From: Propionibacteriaceae bacterium
GTDB lineage: Bacteria; Actinomycetota; Actinomycetes; Propionibacteriales; Propionibacteriaceae
Assembly (NCBI GenBank): GCA_031266665.1
Contig: JAISAO010000044.1
Coordinates: 1 to 35,786, forward strand
Direction of reading: 5' to 3'
Length of the DNA: 35,786 nucleotides
Part shown: positions 1 through 8,201 of the stretch, piece by piece
Numbering within the stretch: position 1 is the first letter of the stretch
Layout: each line of letters starts with the position of its first letter
The notes under the pieces: model-generated
Seen by the model: only the letters and a program-made list of their open reading frames with translations
Databases searched by the model: none
What the model was told of the DNA's origin: nothing
Translations under genes and position numbers: made by a program

Positions 1-389
1 CAGGCGGCCAGGATGCCTCGGTCGACGGACTGGATGCGCCCGGCGTGGGGGCGCAGATCCCAGTGGCCGTCCTCGTCCTTCAGGCCGGGCTCAGTGCCTG
101 AACCATCATGTTTGAGCGACGCCTCCACCGTGTCCGGGTGATACAAAGACGACGCCTGCAGGAACGACGGCTCGTCCGCGCCGCCGTAGATGTGGACCCC
201 ATAACGAACCAGGTCGTGGACTTCTTCGAACAGCTTGAGTTCGTTGATGAACTGCCAGTGGCGGCGGAGCCGCCGGTAGGCGGCCCGGCGCAGCAGTCCG
301 GCCTTCTCGTCGGTGAAGTGGGTCTCGGGGTGGATCAGGCCGACCGAACTTGTTGGTTTGGGCACCCGCGCCCTGGACTTGTATCCCAT
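1..389 (-). pseudogene. C-terminal part of Eco57I/PglX-like adenine DNA methylase, 5'-truncated, runs off left edge
   Basis: The minus-strand frame open from about 389 to the left edge reads GLIHPETHFTDEKAG, then YRRLRRHWQFINELKLF, then YGVHIYG, SLYHPDTVEASL and WDLRPHAGRI. From memory of the family, this series is characteristic of the middle-to-C-terminal part of large Eco57I-type N6-adenine methylases (type IIG, BREX PglX and DISARM DrmMI-like). In intact proteins the catalytic NPP(Y/W) motif lies upstream of this segment and is not present here. Recognisable similarity begins at about base 349. Upstream of it the frame stays open but reads as a meaningless extension beneath the + strand recombinase gene. 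The gene therefore appears to have lost its 5' half, most simply by a recombination event at about 350-390. The rest lies outside the window, so the exact subfamily is uncertain. Confidence 0.6.
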
Positions 390-1230
390 GAACAACGACC
401 ACACACGCCCCTCGTGGGCAACTGAGATTGATTCATGGGGTATCGCCATGACCGCGATGCGCCTGTCCCCACAGACCATCGAGCTAAGGATGTACCACCT
501 CCGACGGCTGTCCAAGGCGTTCCCGGCAGACTCCCCTTGGACCATCACACGCTCCCAACTATTGGCATGGACTGGCCAGCACCAATGGCGACGGGAGACC
601 GCCCGCGCTGTCCGCTCATCGTTCCGCCGCTTCTGGGCTTGGGGCATGGCCACGGGGCGGACCGGCGAGAACACCGCTGACATCATCCCGATGATCCGGC
701 CAGAGCAGCCAACCCCGCGCCCAGCTTCGGCCAGGGTCGTCGCCGAAGCTCTGCGTCAGGCCGATCCCCGGATCACAGTCATGCTGCGCCTGGCCAACGA
801 ACTGGGCATGCGGCGCGGTGAGGTGGCTCGGGTCTGGCCGGAAGAGGATCTCGTTCGCGACAGTCTCGGGTGGGCGCTCGTGGTGCATGGGAAGGGCTCC
901 CGCGAGCGGGTCCTCCCCCTCCCGGACGACCTGGCGTCGGCGCTATTGGAGGCCCCTTCAGGCTACCTGTTCCCCAGCCGAAGCGGCAGCCATCTGTCCG
1001 CCCACTGGATAGGGACTCTGGTCACGCGCGCCCTTGGCGATGGGACAACCATGCACCAGCTGCGGCACCTGTGCGCCACCGAGGTTCACGCGCAGACCCA
1101 CGACCTGCGCCTCGTCCAAACGTTGCTGGGGCACGCATCATTGTCAACCACGCAGCGGTACATCGCCGTGGAGGACTGCGCAGTCAGAGACGCGATTGCC
1201 AACCGTTCCCGCCAGTGGAAAGAGCGGTGA
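388..1230 (+). CDS. Tyrosine recombinase / phage-type integrase
   Basis: A protein of about 280 aa with the two-domain layout of tyrosine recombinases. The N-terminal SAM-like core-binding region contains MRLSPQTIELRMYHLRRL. The C-terminal catalytic domain shows the expected order: Arg in LGMRRGEVARV, Lys in HGKGSRER, H-x-x-R in HQLRHLCATEVH, a second His in LLGHASLSTT, and the Tyr nucleophile in QRYIAVED. ATG 388 is preferred because the frame upstream of it lies over the truncated methylase; no strong ribosome binding site is visible, and later starts near 450 are possible. It lies divergent from the methylase remnant and directly before the helicase island, so it is the likely agent or relic of the island's acquisition. 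I saw no flanking tRNA or attachment site. Confidence 0.88.
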   Translation: MNNDHTRPSWATEIDSWGIAMTAMRLSPQTIELRMYHLRRLSKAFPADSPWTITRSQLLAWTGQHQWRRETARAVRSSFRRFWAWGMATGRTGENTADIIPMIRPEQPTPRPASARVVAEALRQADPRITVMLRLANELGMRRGEVARVWPEEDLVRDSLGWALVVHGKGSRERVLPLPDDLASALLEAPSGYLFPSRSGSHLSAHWIGTLVTRALGDGTTMHQLRHLCATEVHAQTHDLRLVQTLLGHASLSTTQRYIAVEDCAVRDAIANRSRQWKER

Positions 1231-1459
1231 ACCGCCGTGTCCCCGTAGCTACCAGGCGATCCAACCGGCGCGACCGCTTACGAACCGCCTCAGCAGGAGC
1301 ACGTGTTCCGCCAGTTGGGGCTGTCTCGATGAGACAATGACTCGGTGGGCATTGGGGTCATAGGCAAGGGGACGCAAGCCAGTCCAGGCCGTCTCAGCGC
1401 CGTCGCTTCGGCGCAGAGGCAATACCCCCCATCCCCAGGATTGGATAGGTGCCGCCTCA
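1231..1459. other. Intergenic stretch with two small inverted repeats
   Basis: No convincing gene is present. Two perfect hairpins are visible: TGTCTC-GAT-GAGACA at 1322-1336 and GCGCCG-TCGCTT-CGGCGC at 1397-1414. The second could be a weak terminator stem for the recombinase, or either could be an operator for the following gene. There is no T-run and no clear promoter. Confidence 0.35.
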
Positions 1460-1822
1460 TGACTGAGCTTATTCCTCAAGACGCGCCCCTGCTGGACGCG
1501 GATGAGGTTGTCGAGCGCATCTCCGCACTGGTCGAGCAGGCGCGGGCCGTCGTGGCCGCTCAGGCCAACGCGACTCTGACGCTGATGAACTGGCACATCG
1601 GACGCCTCATCGACACGGCAGTACTCCAGCGACGCCGGGCTGACTACGGCAAACAGATTTGCGTCAGCGGCGCAAGAATTGACCCGCCGGTTCGGCTCGG
1701 GCTTCGATCCGACCAACCTCAGCCGGTTGGAGGACCGGCTCCGGATCATCCTGCGCGAGGCGCGGGAGAGGGTGGCCCGACGGGCGCTGCCCGCCGCCTG
1801 GGAGGACGACGCCGATGAGTGA
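1460..1822 (+). pseudogene. Broken DUF1016 (YhcG-type) N-terminal fragment joined to the tail of another gene
   Basis: From ATG 1460 the frame reads LVEQARAVVAAQANATLTL, then MNWHIGRLIDTAVLQ and RADYGKQI, the classic N-terminal domain of DUF1016 proteins (PDDEXK-type nucleases, YhcG). At about 1655 the match moves to the next frame, where ASAAQELTRRFGSGFDPTNL continues the domain, so one base has been gained or lost. After about 1727 the DUF1016 similarity stops. The second frame continues as LEDRLRIILREARERVARRA and PAAWEDDADE, with a TGA at 1820-1822 overlapping the ATG (1815) of the large helicase gene. That arrangement is typical of a native upstream gene in the helicase operon. The locus therefore looks like a deletion scar joining a DUF1016 head to an unidentified tail. 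The DUF1016 nuclease domain is missing. Confidence 0.7.
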
Positions 1823-4800
1823 ACTCCTGCCGACCCTCCAGGCCGGGGCGATCCGCCATTCGTTGACGGACTACCTGACGACCACGTTCGCGCTGACGGA
1901 CGCAGGTGCCCGGTCCGCGTTGGACGACTTCTTGTCGCATCCCGAGCATGGCATGTTCAAGGGGCCGTATGTACGGTTGCGGTTGCCTTTCCGTCCGGCG
2001 GATGCCGCGATAGCGAAGGCCCTGGAGTGGGACGGTGGGTTCACTCCGTATGGGCATCAGACGGCGGCGTTCGCCCGGCTGGCCTCGCAGGCGGACGGTC
2101 AGCCGCGTCGTCCGTTGCCGACTCTAGTGACCACCGGCACCGGATCGGGCAAGACGGAGGCGTTCCTGTACCCGATCCTGGATCATGTGCTGCGGTCCAG
2201 GAAGCAGGGTGTGGGCGGCACGAAGGCACTGATCCTGTATCCGATGAACGCGCTAGCCAACGACCAGGCCGACCGGTTGGCGAAGCTCATCACGTCGCGG
2301 CCAGAGTTGGCGGCTGTGACGGCTGGGCTGTACACCGGCCAAGACCAGGCGCAACGGCGGAAAGTGACCGAGGAAGGCCTCATCACCGATCGCTACGAGA
2401 TGCGGGAGAATCCGCCGGACATCCTGTTGACTAACTACAAGATGCTGGACCAGCTTCTCCTCCGCGACGCCGATCAGCCGATCTGGCGGGAGAGCGCGCA
2501 CAGTCTCCAGTACCTGGTGTTGGACGAGTTCCACACCTACGACGGCGCCCAGGGAACGGACGTGGCGATGTTGCTGCGCCGTTTAGGCCTGGCGTTGAAG
2601 GCGTTCGGCTCCGGGTCGCTGTCCGAGGACGACCTGGTTCGCCCGTTGGGACGGGTGACTCCTGTCGCCACGTCGGCGACTCTGGGCGGTGAGGACCCGG
2701 CCCGGATGCTGGAGTTCGCCACGACGGTGTTCGGCGAGGAGTTCGCGGCCGATTCGGTCGTCACCGAATCGCGCCTGAGCCTGACGGAGTGGGTGGGCGA
2801 TGCCGAGGCCCGCCTGGCCGGGGCGGGTGGGCAGGTAGTCAGTCCGAGCGCCGTCCGCGTGGGCGATGTTGCCGAGGCGATCAACACGCTCGGTGACAAC
2901 CCGGACGCCAGAGAAGTGACTCGCCTGGTGATCGACTCCTTGTTCCAGGAGGTCAATGCCGACGCCACCGCCACCGGGCAGGAACGTCTGCTGAAGGCGC
3001 ATCCCCTCGTACAGAAGCTTGTGAGTTTGACCGGAGAGGCGCGGCCCTTGGACGCCTTACCTGGCGAGGTGTTGGGTCAGACGTTCACTCCGATGCTGGC
3101 GGCGACGGGCCGTGACGCGGATTGGGCGACGGTGTTGAGCGCTGTTGTGGCCGCGCTGGGGCATGTGCGGGCTGAGGTGGGGCGGTCGGCGGTATCGGTG
3201 GAGGTTCACTACTGGTTGCGGGAGTTGACCCGGATCGACCGAGTGGCTGACACGGCGGCGGAGTTCCGCTGGTCGGATGACGGCCCGGCACTGGCCGACG
3301 AAGCCACGGCCCAGACCCGTCCGGCGTTCCCGTCGGTGTTCTGCCGCCGTTGTGGCCGTTCGGGCTGGGCGGTGAAGCTGGCCCCGGTCGGCAACGATCT
3401 GGCGTCCGACGATTCGACGATCCGGCGTGACCAGATGACGGGCAGTGGCCGAGTACGAGCGCTGATTCATGCGCCAGGCGAGGCCGAGGTCGCCCGCCAC
3501 GACGGGATCGAGATCGAGGGACTGCGTTGGTTCTCCGTCAAGAACCGCCAGATTCTTGACTGTGCTCCCGATGAGAACGATCCTGACTTCGTGGGCGGCT
3601 GGGTACTGCCCGTGCTTGTGGTGGTGGGCGATCATGCTGACGACGACGCGGCGAAGGAGACCTGCCCTTCGTGCGGGACGGTGGACGCGATCCGGTTCCT
3701 CGGCTCGGCGATTGCGACCTTGCTGTCGGTCTCGTTGTCCACCCTGTTCGGCTCGCCGACCCTGGACGCGCGGGAGAAGAGGGCGCTGGTCTTCACTGAC
3801 TCCGTGCAGGACGCCGCCCATCGAGCGGGGTTCGTGCAGGCCCGCGCCCATGTCTTCACGTTGCGCTCGATCCTTCGCACGGCTTTGGAGGGCGGTGAGT
3901 TGACGCTTGACACTCTAATTGAGCAGGTGGTTGGTCAGGCGGGCGATGACCGTTCTGACCGGTACCGGTTGCTGCCGCCGGACTGTGCGGAGCGTGAGGC
4001 GTTCAGGCCGTTCTGGGAGAGACCCACTCTGCGGGCGGTTCCGGCGCGGGTTCGGGGCCGGGTGACCCGCCGGATGGCCTTCGACGCGGCGCTGGAGTTT
4101 GGTCTGAACTCCCGGCTGGGCCGCACGTTGGAGTTGACCGGTTCAGTCGCCGCCGAAGTGGAGGCAGGCTCCGCCAGCCGGATCGCGCAGATCGCTCGCG
4201 AGGCCATCTACGCCGCCGGATGGCAGAGCAGGCTGGCCGATGACGACGCCCACCAGGTCAGTGATTCTCAGCTTGTCGCGTGGGTTCGGGGCCTCCTGGA
4301 CCGGGTGCGCACCCAAGGCGGGATCAACCATCCGTGGCTGGAGCGCTACCAGCAGGAGGATGGCCGCCGATTCTTGATCTGTGGTGGTCGTCGCCGTGAC
4401 GAGGGGATGCCCGCGTTCCCGAAGGACCGCCCGGCCCCGGCGTTTCCTCGGGTCTCGTCGCTGTTGTTGAGCCGACCGGCGGGCGACGGGCTGGACGGCG
4501 TGGGCAATGCCCAGTCGTGGTATGCCATCTGGACGGTCAAGGCCTTGGGTATCACCCCGCACGACGGAGGCCGGGTCGCCCAGCACTTGTTGCGGCAACT
4601 CGCCCGAGAACAGGTGCTGACCGAGGTCGTCAGCGAGTCCAGCGCGAAGGTCTATGGCATTCCGGCCACGAACATCGTGTTGAGCCCGATCACCGATGCG
4701 GACTTGGCGGCGGGCCATCACATGCTGGAGTGCTCGACCTGCAAAGCCTTGACGCCGGGCAGCCGGGATAGCGTGGACCAACTGGTCGGAGCGCCCTGCT

Positions 4801-7800
4801 TGGCCGCGCGCTGCCAAGGACACCTGGAGCGCAAGGCTGCTGACAAGGGGTTCTACCGGCGCATGTACGGGTCGTTCTCGATGCGGCGGATCGTCGCTCG
4901 CGAGCACACCGGTCTGCTGGACGACAAGACTCGCCTGGAATACGAGGACGGCTTCAAGAAGGCCGACGCGGAGCCGCAAGCCCCGAACGTGCTGGTGGCC
5001 ACTCCGACGTTGGAGATGGGCATCGACATCGGTGACCTGTCGACAGTGTTCCTGGCGTCTCTGCCCAAGACCGTGGCCGCCTACACCCAGCGGGTGGGCC
5101 GGGCCGGACGTTTAACCGGTAACGCGCTGGCCATGACCTACGTGACCGGGCGCGGTGAGTACCTGCCGAAGCTGGGCGATCCGCTGTCCGTCATCGACGG
5201 CGAGGTTCGCCCGCCAGCGACCTACCTGGCAGCCGAGGAGATTCTTCGCCGTCAGTACACAGCCGCCCTGATCGACACATTTGCCCGCCAGCCAGACCGG
5301 TTTCATCCGAAGAATGCCTCGGGTGCGTTCCGCACCTCCGCCAAGGGGTCGTTCCTAGGTGATCTGATCGAGGTGGCCGAGCGATGCGGTCCCGAGTTCG
5401 ACGTGTTCGCCGAGGCGTTCAAGGGCGTGAACTCCGAGTCCATCGACATGCTGCGCGCCTGGCTCGACCCCGCCGACGGGCCGGGCACGAGCCGGTTCGC
5501 AAAGCACCTGATGAAGGCCAGCCAGGCGTGGCACAAGCTAGTCGAGGTGTTGACCTTCCGCATCCAGAAGGTCGACGAACTCCTGCCGGAGTTGTTCAAA
5601 CAGGCCGAGTCTCCGGCTGCGACCGAGGACGACAAGCGGGCGCTGCACTCCGCCCAGGCCGCCCGGAAGCTGGCCGCCGGACGACGCAAGCACATCATGG
5701 ACGACTACTGGATTTCCGTGCTGGAGGAGTACGGCGTCCTGCCGAACTACACGCTGTTGGACGAGACCGCCACGCTGGACGTGGGCCTGAGTTGGACCGA
5801 CCCGGAGACCAACCAGTTCGAGACCGAACATCTGGAGTTCACCCGTGGGGCGACGTTGGCGTTGCGGGAGTTCGCGCCGGGGGCGCAGTTCTACGCGCGC
5901 GGGTTGCAGATCGCCGTCGATGCCGTGGACTTGGGCCAGGACGCCGAGTCCATCCATCCGTGGGCGTTGTGCGCGGCGTGCGGCTACGCCGAACAACTCG
6001 ACCTCGTGGAAGGCTCTCCTGCGCCCTCGTCCTGTCCGCGTTGCGGCGACACCGGGATCGCCGACTCCGGCCAGCGGCTGGAGATCGTGGAGTTCACGCA
6101 CTCGACCGCCGAGATTCGCCGCGACGAGGCGATGATCTCCGACCGGGACGATGAACGTGAGCGGTCCCACTTCGAGGTGTTCACCGTGGCCGATCTCAAC
6201 CCCGAGGACATGGGCAGCCGCTGGGCCGAGGAGCGCTCCGGGTTCAGTTGCTCGTACTACCAAGGGCTGACGATCCGGTGGATCAACGTGGGCAAGCCGC
6301 CGCACGGGGCGACTTTCCTGGCTGGCGGCGACTCCAGGCCGGCCAAACTGTTCCGGGTCTGCGAAGGGTGCGGCAAGCTCGACTCCAGCACTGGGCTGAA
6401 CAACCCCCACGAGCACCGAGCCTGGTGCCCCTACCGCAGCCAGTATGAGGAGCAGACCCGCACTATCGCCCTGGCTCACACCCTGCACACCCAAGGGCTG
6501 GTGTTGCGCCTGCCGAGGTCGATCACGTTGGCCGACGAGTTCTCCATGCCCAGCCTGTCCGCCGCCATCCAACTCGGTTTGCGGGAGCAGATCGGCGGCG
6601 AGCCCGACCATCTGGCCATCGTTCCGATCAAGGCCCCGGCCCCCGACGGCGAAGACACCTCCGACGCCTTGCTCCTGCACGACCTGGTGCCTGGCGGCAC
6701 GGGCTACCTGACCGACTGGGCGATCCCGGCCCGGCTGCACGACCTGCTGGTTTCGGCGTGGCGGGTGGTCAAGGACTGCGACTGCCAGACCGAGGGCCGT
6801 CTGGCCTGCCACAAGTGCTTGCTGCCGTTCGCCCCGTCGGGGCGGGTCAACCTGGTGTCCCGCGCCACCGCCGAACGCCACTTGGCCAAGCTGCTGGGCA
6901 TTGATGACGACAATCCCGAACCGGACTTCGACCGGTGGGCGCTGACCAAGGACTTGGACGTGGACCACGGCGGCGACACCGAGTCGGTCCTTGAGCAGCA
7001 CTTCCGCCACGCCCTGCTGGACCGGCTCAAGTCCATGGGCGCGACCGTCAAAGAGACACCTGGCCCACTCGGCAACACCGCCTCGATCACCCTGGCCGGT
7101 TCCCCCAGACGTTGGACGCTACGCCCCCAGGTGTACGTCGGCAGCACCCGGCCCGACTTCGTGTTCGAGTCGTCGGACACCAACGTGCCGTGGGTGATGA
7201 TCTACACCGACGGGTGGCTGTACCACGCCAGCCCGGCCCACAACCGGCTGGCCGACGACGCCGCCAAACGTGCCGGGCTACGTCAGGAGGGCTACGTGGT
7301 CTTGTCGGTCACCGGCGCCGACGTGGAGAAGGCCCAGGCCGCCCAGCCGGGCCAGCCGGTGTTGACCTCGGAGTTGATCGGCCAGGCCATGCAGCAGCCC
7401 GAGCTTCAGGCCACCCCGAAGGCCTATCAACTCCTCGGCATCAACCCCATCGACTGGCTGACCGAGTGGGTCACCAACCCCGACCGGGAGAACCTCCGCA
7501 AGGCCGCCCGCGCCGTTCCCCTGGCCTTCCAAGGAGCACAGCCGGCCACCGTCGCCAAAGAGGAACACCTCTCAGCGGCGGCAGCGAGGGCCTTACTGGG
7601 CCAGCCCGCACCCTCGGACGTTGACCCGAAGCGGCAAGTGTTCGTGTGGCAACAAGGACGGCTGGCGGCCGCCATTGAGTTCCTCGGCACCACCTTCGCG
7701 GTCAGCCTGGTAGTCGATGACGACACCGACACTCTGACCGCCTCGGACACCGCAGCCTGGCGGGAATGGCTGCGGTTCTCCAACGCCATGGCGTTGCGGG

Positions 7801-8180
7801 ACTGGCCCACCACTGTCACCACCGTGTCGCTGGTCCAGTCCGGCGTGACCATCGAGGCCCGTCTTGACGAGACGCTGACCGCAGCCGGTAGCGGCCTGCC
7901 GGAAGTGTGGGTCCAACTGATGAAGGGCGCGGCGAGTCCCGCCGAACTGGCCTTGTTGACCCGACTGGCCGAGTCCGGCCTCAAGATGCTCCCCGTCCTG
8001 GGCGAGGAAGGCCCCAAAGGCATCCCCATGGATGTCGTGTGGCCCTCGGTCAAGGTCGTCATCGAGATCGAACCCATGACTGCCGAGGAACGCCAGGACT
8101 TAGCCGACGAGGGCTGGATCGTCCTGAACGCCGAACTGGAGCAACTCCTCGACAAACTGGCCCTCGTGGGCGTGAGCTAG
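1815..8180 (+). CDS. Giant DEAD/DEAH-box helicase with DUF1998 and nuclease-like C-terminus (DruE/DrmA/MrfA-like)
   Basis: A 2121-aa superfamily 2 helicase. The first RecA domain has a Q-motif-like YGHQ at about 80, Walker A TGTGSGKT with Lys113, YPMNALANDQ, and the box DEFHTYDG at 237-244. SATLGG follows, and the second RecA domain has LEMGIDIGDL and QRVGRAGR (1092-1099). Zn-ribbon-like Cys pairs occur near 510, 617, 980, 1390 and 1460. A DUF1998 region has LLHDLVPGGTGYL (about 1620) and a Cys cluster at 1655-1668. Beyond it, RPDFVFES (D1781) and VMIYTDGW (D1799) resemble the Vsr/PD-(D/E)XK-like nuclease fold. A final segment has D2073 and IEIE 2083-2086. Length and layout resemble Druantia DruE and DISARM DrmA/DrmB-type proteins. 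A role in phage defence is inference from family and context. It starts inside the end of the upstream broken gene and is followed 21 bp later by a second helicase. Confidence 0.88.
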   Translation: MSELLPTLQAGAIRHSLTDYLTTTFALTDAGARSALDDFLSHPEHGMFKGPYVRLRLPFRPADAAIAKALEWDGGFTPYGHQTAAFARLASQADGQPRRPLPTLVTTGTGSGKTEAFLYPILDHVLRSRKQGVGGTKALILYPMNALANDQADRLAKLITSRPELAAVTAGLYTGQDQAQRRKVTEEGLITDRYEMRENPPDILLTNYKMLDQLLLRDADQPIWRESAHSLQYLVLDEFHTYDGAQGTDVAMLLRRLGLALKAFGSGSLSEDDLVRPLGRVTPVATSATLGGEDPARMLEFATTVFGEEFAADSVVTESRLSLTEWVGDAEARLAGAGGQVVSPSAVRVGDVAEAINTLGDNPDAREVTRLVIDSLFQEVNADATATGQERLLKAHPLVQKLVSLTGEARPLDALPGEVLGQTFTPMLAATGRDADWATVLSAVVAALGHVRAEVGRSAVSVEVHYWLRELTRIDRVADTAAEFRWSDDGPALADEATAQTRPAFPSVFCRRCGRSGWAVKLAPVGNDLASDDSTIRRDQMTGSGRVRALIHAPGEAEVARHDGIEIEGLRWFSVKNRQILDCAPDENDPDFVGGWVLPVLVVVGDHADDDAAKETCPSCGTVDAIRFLGSAIATLLSVSLSTLFGSPTLDAREKRALVFTDSVQDAAHRAGFVQARAHVFTLRSILRTALEGGELTLDTLIEQVVGQAGDDRSDRYRLLPPDCAEREAFRPFWERPTLRAVPARVRGRVTRRMAFDAALEFGLNSRLGRTLELTGSVAAEVEAGSASRIAQIAREAIYAAGWQSRLADDDAHQVSDSQLVAWVRGLLDRVRTQGGINHPWLERYQQEDGRRFLICGGRRRDEGMPAFPKDRPAPAFPRVSSLLLSRPAGDGLDGVGNAQSWYAIWTVKALGITPHDGGRVAQHLLRQLAREQVLTEVVSESSAKVYGIPATNIVLSPITDADLAAGHHMLECSTCKALTPGSRDSVDQLVGAPCLAARCQGHLERKAADKGFYRRMYGSFSMRRIVAREHTGLLDDKTRLEYEDGFKKADAEPQAPNVLVATPTLEMGIDIGDLSTVFLASLPKTVAAYTQRVGRAGRLTGNALAMTYVTGRGEYLPKLGDPLSVIDGEVRPPATYLAAEEILRRQYTAALIDTFARQPDRFHPKNASGAFRTSAKGSFLGDLIEVAERCGPEFDVFAEAFKGVNSESIDMLRAWLDPADGPGTSRFAKHLMKASQAWHKLVEVLTFRIQKVDELLPELFKQAESPAATEDDKRALHSAQAARKLAAGRRKHIMDDYWISVLEEYGVLPNYTLLDETATLDVGLSWTDPETNQFETEHLEFTRGATLALREFAPGAQFYARGLQIAVDAVDLGQDAESIHPWALCAACGYAEQLDLVEGSPAPSSCPRCGDTGIADSGQRLEIVEFTHSTAEIRRDEAMISDRDDERERSHFEVFTVADLNPEDMGSRWAEERSGFSCSYYQGLTIRWINVGKPPHGATFLAGGDSRPAKLFRVCEGCGKLDSSTGLNNPHEHRAWCPYRSQYEEQTRTIALAHTLHTQGLVLRLPRSITLADEFSMPSLSAAIQLGLREQIGGEPDHLAIVPIKAPAPDGEDTSDALLLHDLVPGGTGYLTDWAIPARLHDLLVSAWRVVKDCDCQTEGRLACHKCLLPFAPSGRVNLVSRATAERHLAKLLGIDDDNPEPDFDRWALTKDLDVDHGGDTESVLEQHFRHALLDRLKSMGATVKETPGPLGNTASITLAGSPRRWTLRPQVYVGSTRPDFVFESSDTNVPWVMIYTDGWLYHASPAHNRLADDAAKRAGLRQEGYVVLSVTGADVEKAQAAQPGQPVLTSELIGQAMQQPELQATPKAYQLLGINPIDWLTEWVTNPDRENLRKAARAVPLAFQGAQPATVAKEEHLSAAAARALLGQPAPSDVDPKRQVFVWQQGRLAAAIEFLGTTFAVSLVVDDDTDTLTASDTAAWREWLRFSNAMALRDWPTTVTTVSLVQSGVTIEARLDETLTAAGSGLPEVWVQLMKGAASPAELALLTRLAESGLKMLPVLGEEGPKGIPMDVVWPSVKVVIEIEPMTAEERQDLADEGWIVLNAELEQLLDKLALVGVS

Positions 8181-8201
8181 CGGGGCAAGAGGGGAGAAAC
8201 A

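Noticed and set aside
5538..7010. 490-codon open frame on the minus strand under the giant helicase
   Set aside because: It is antisense to a well-supported gene, low in motif content, and explained by high GC at third positions.
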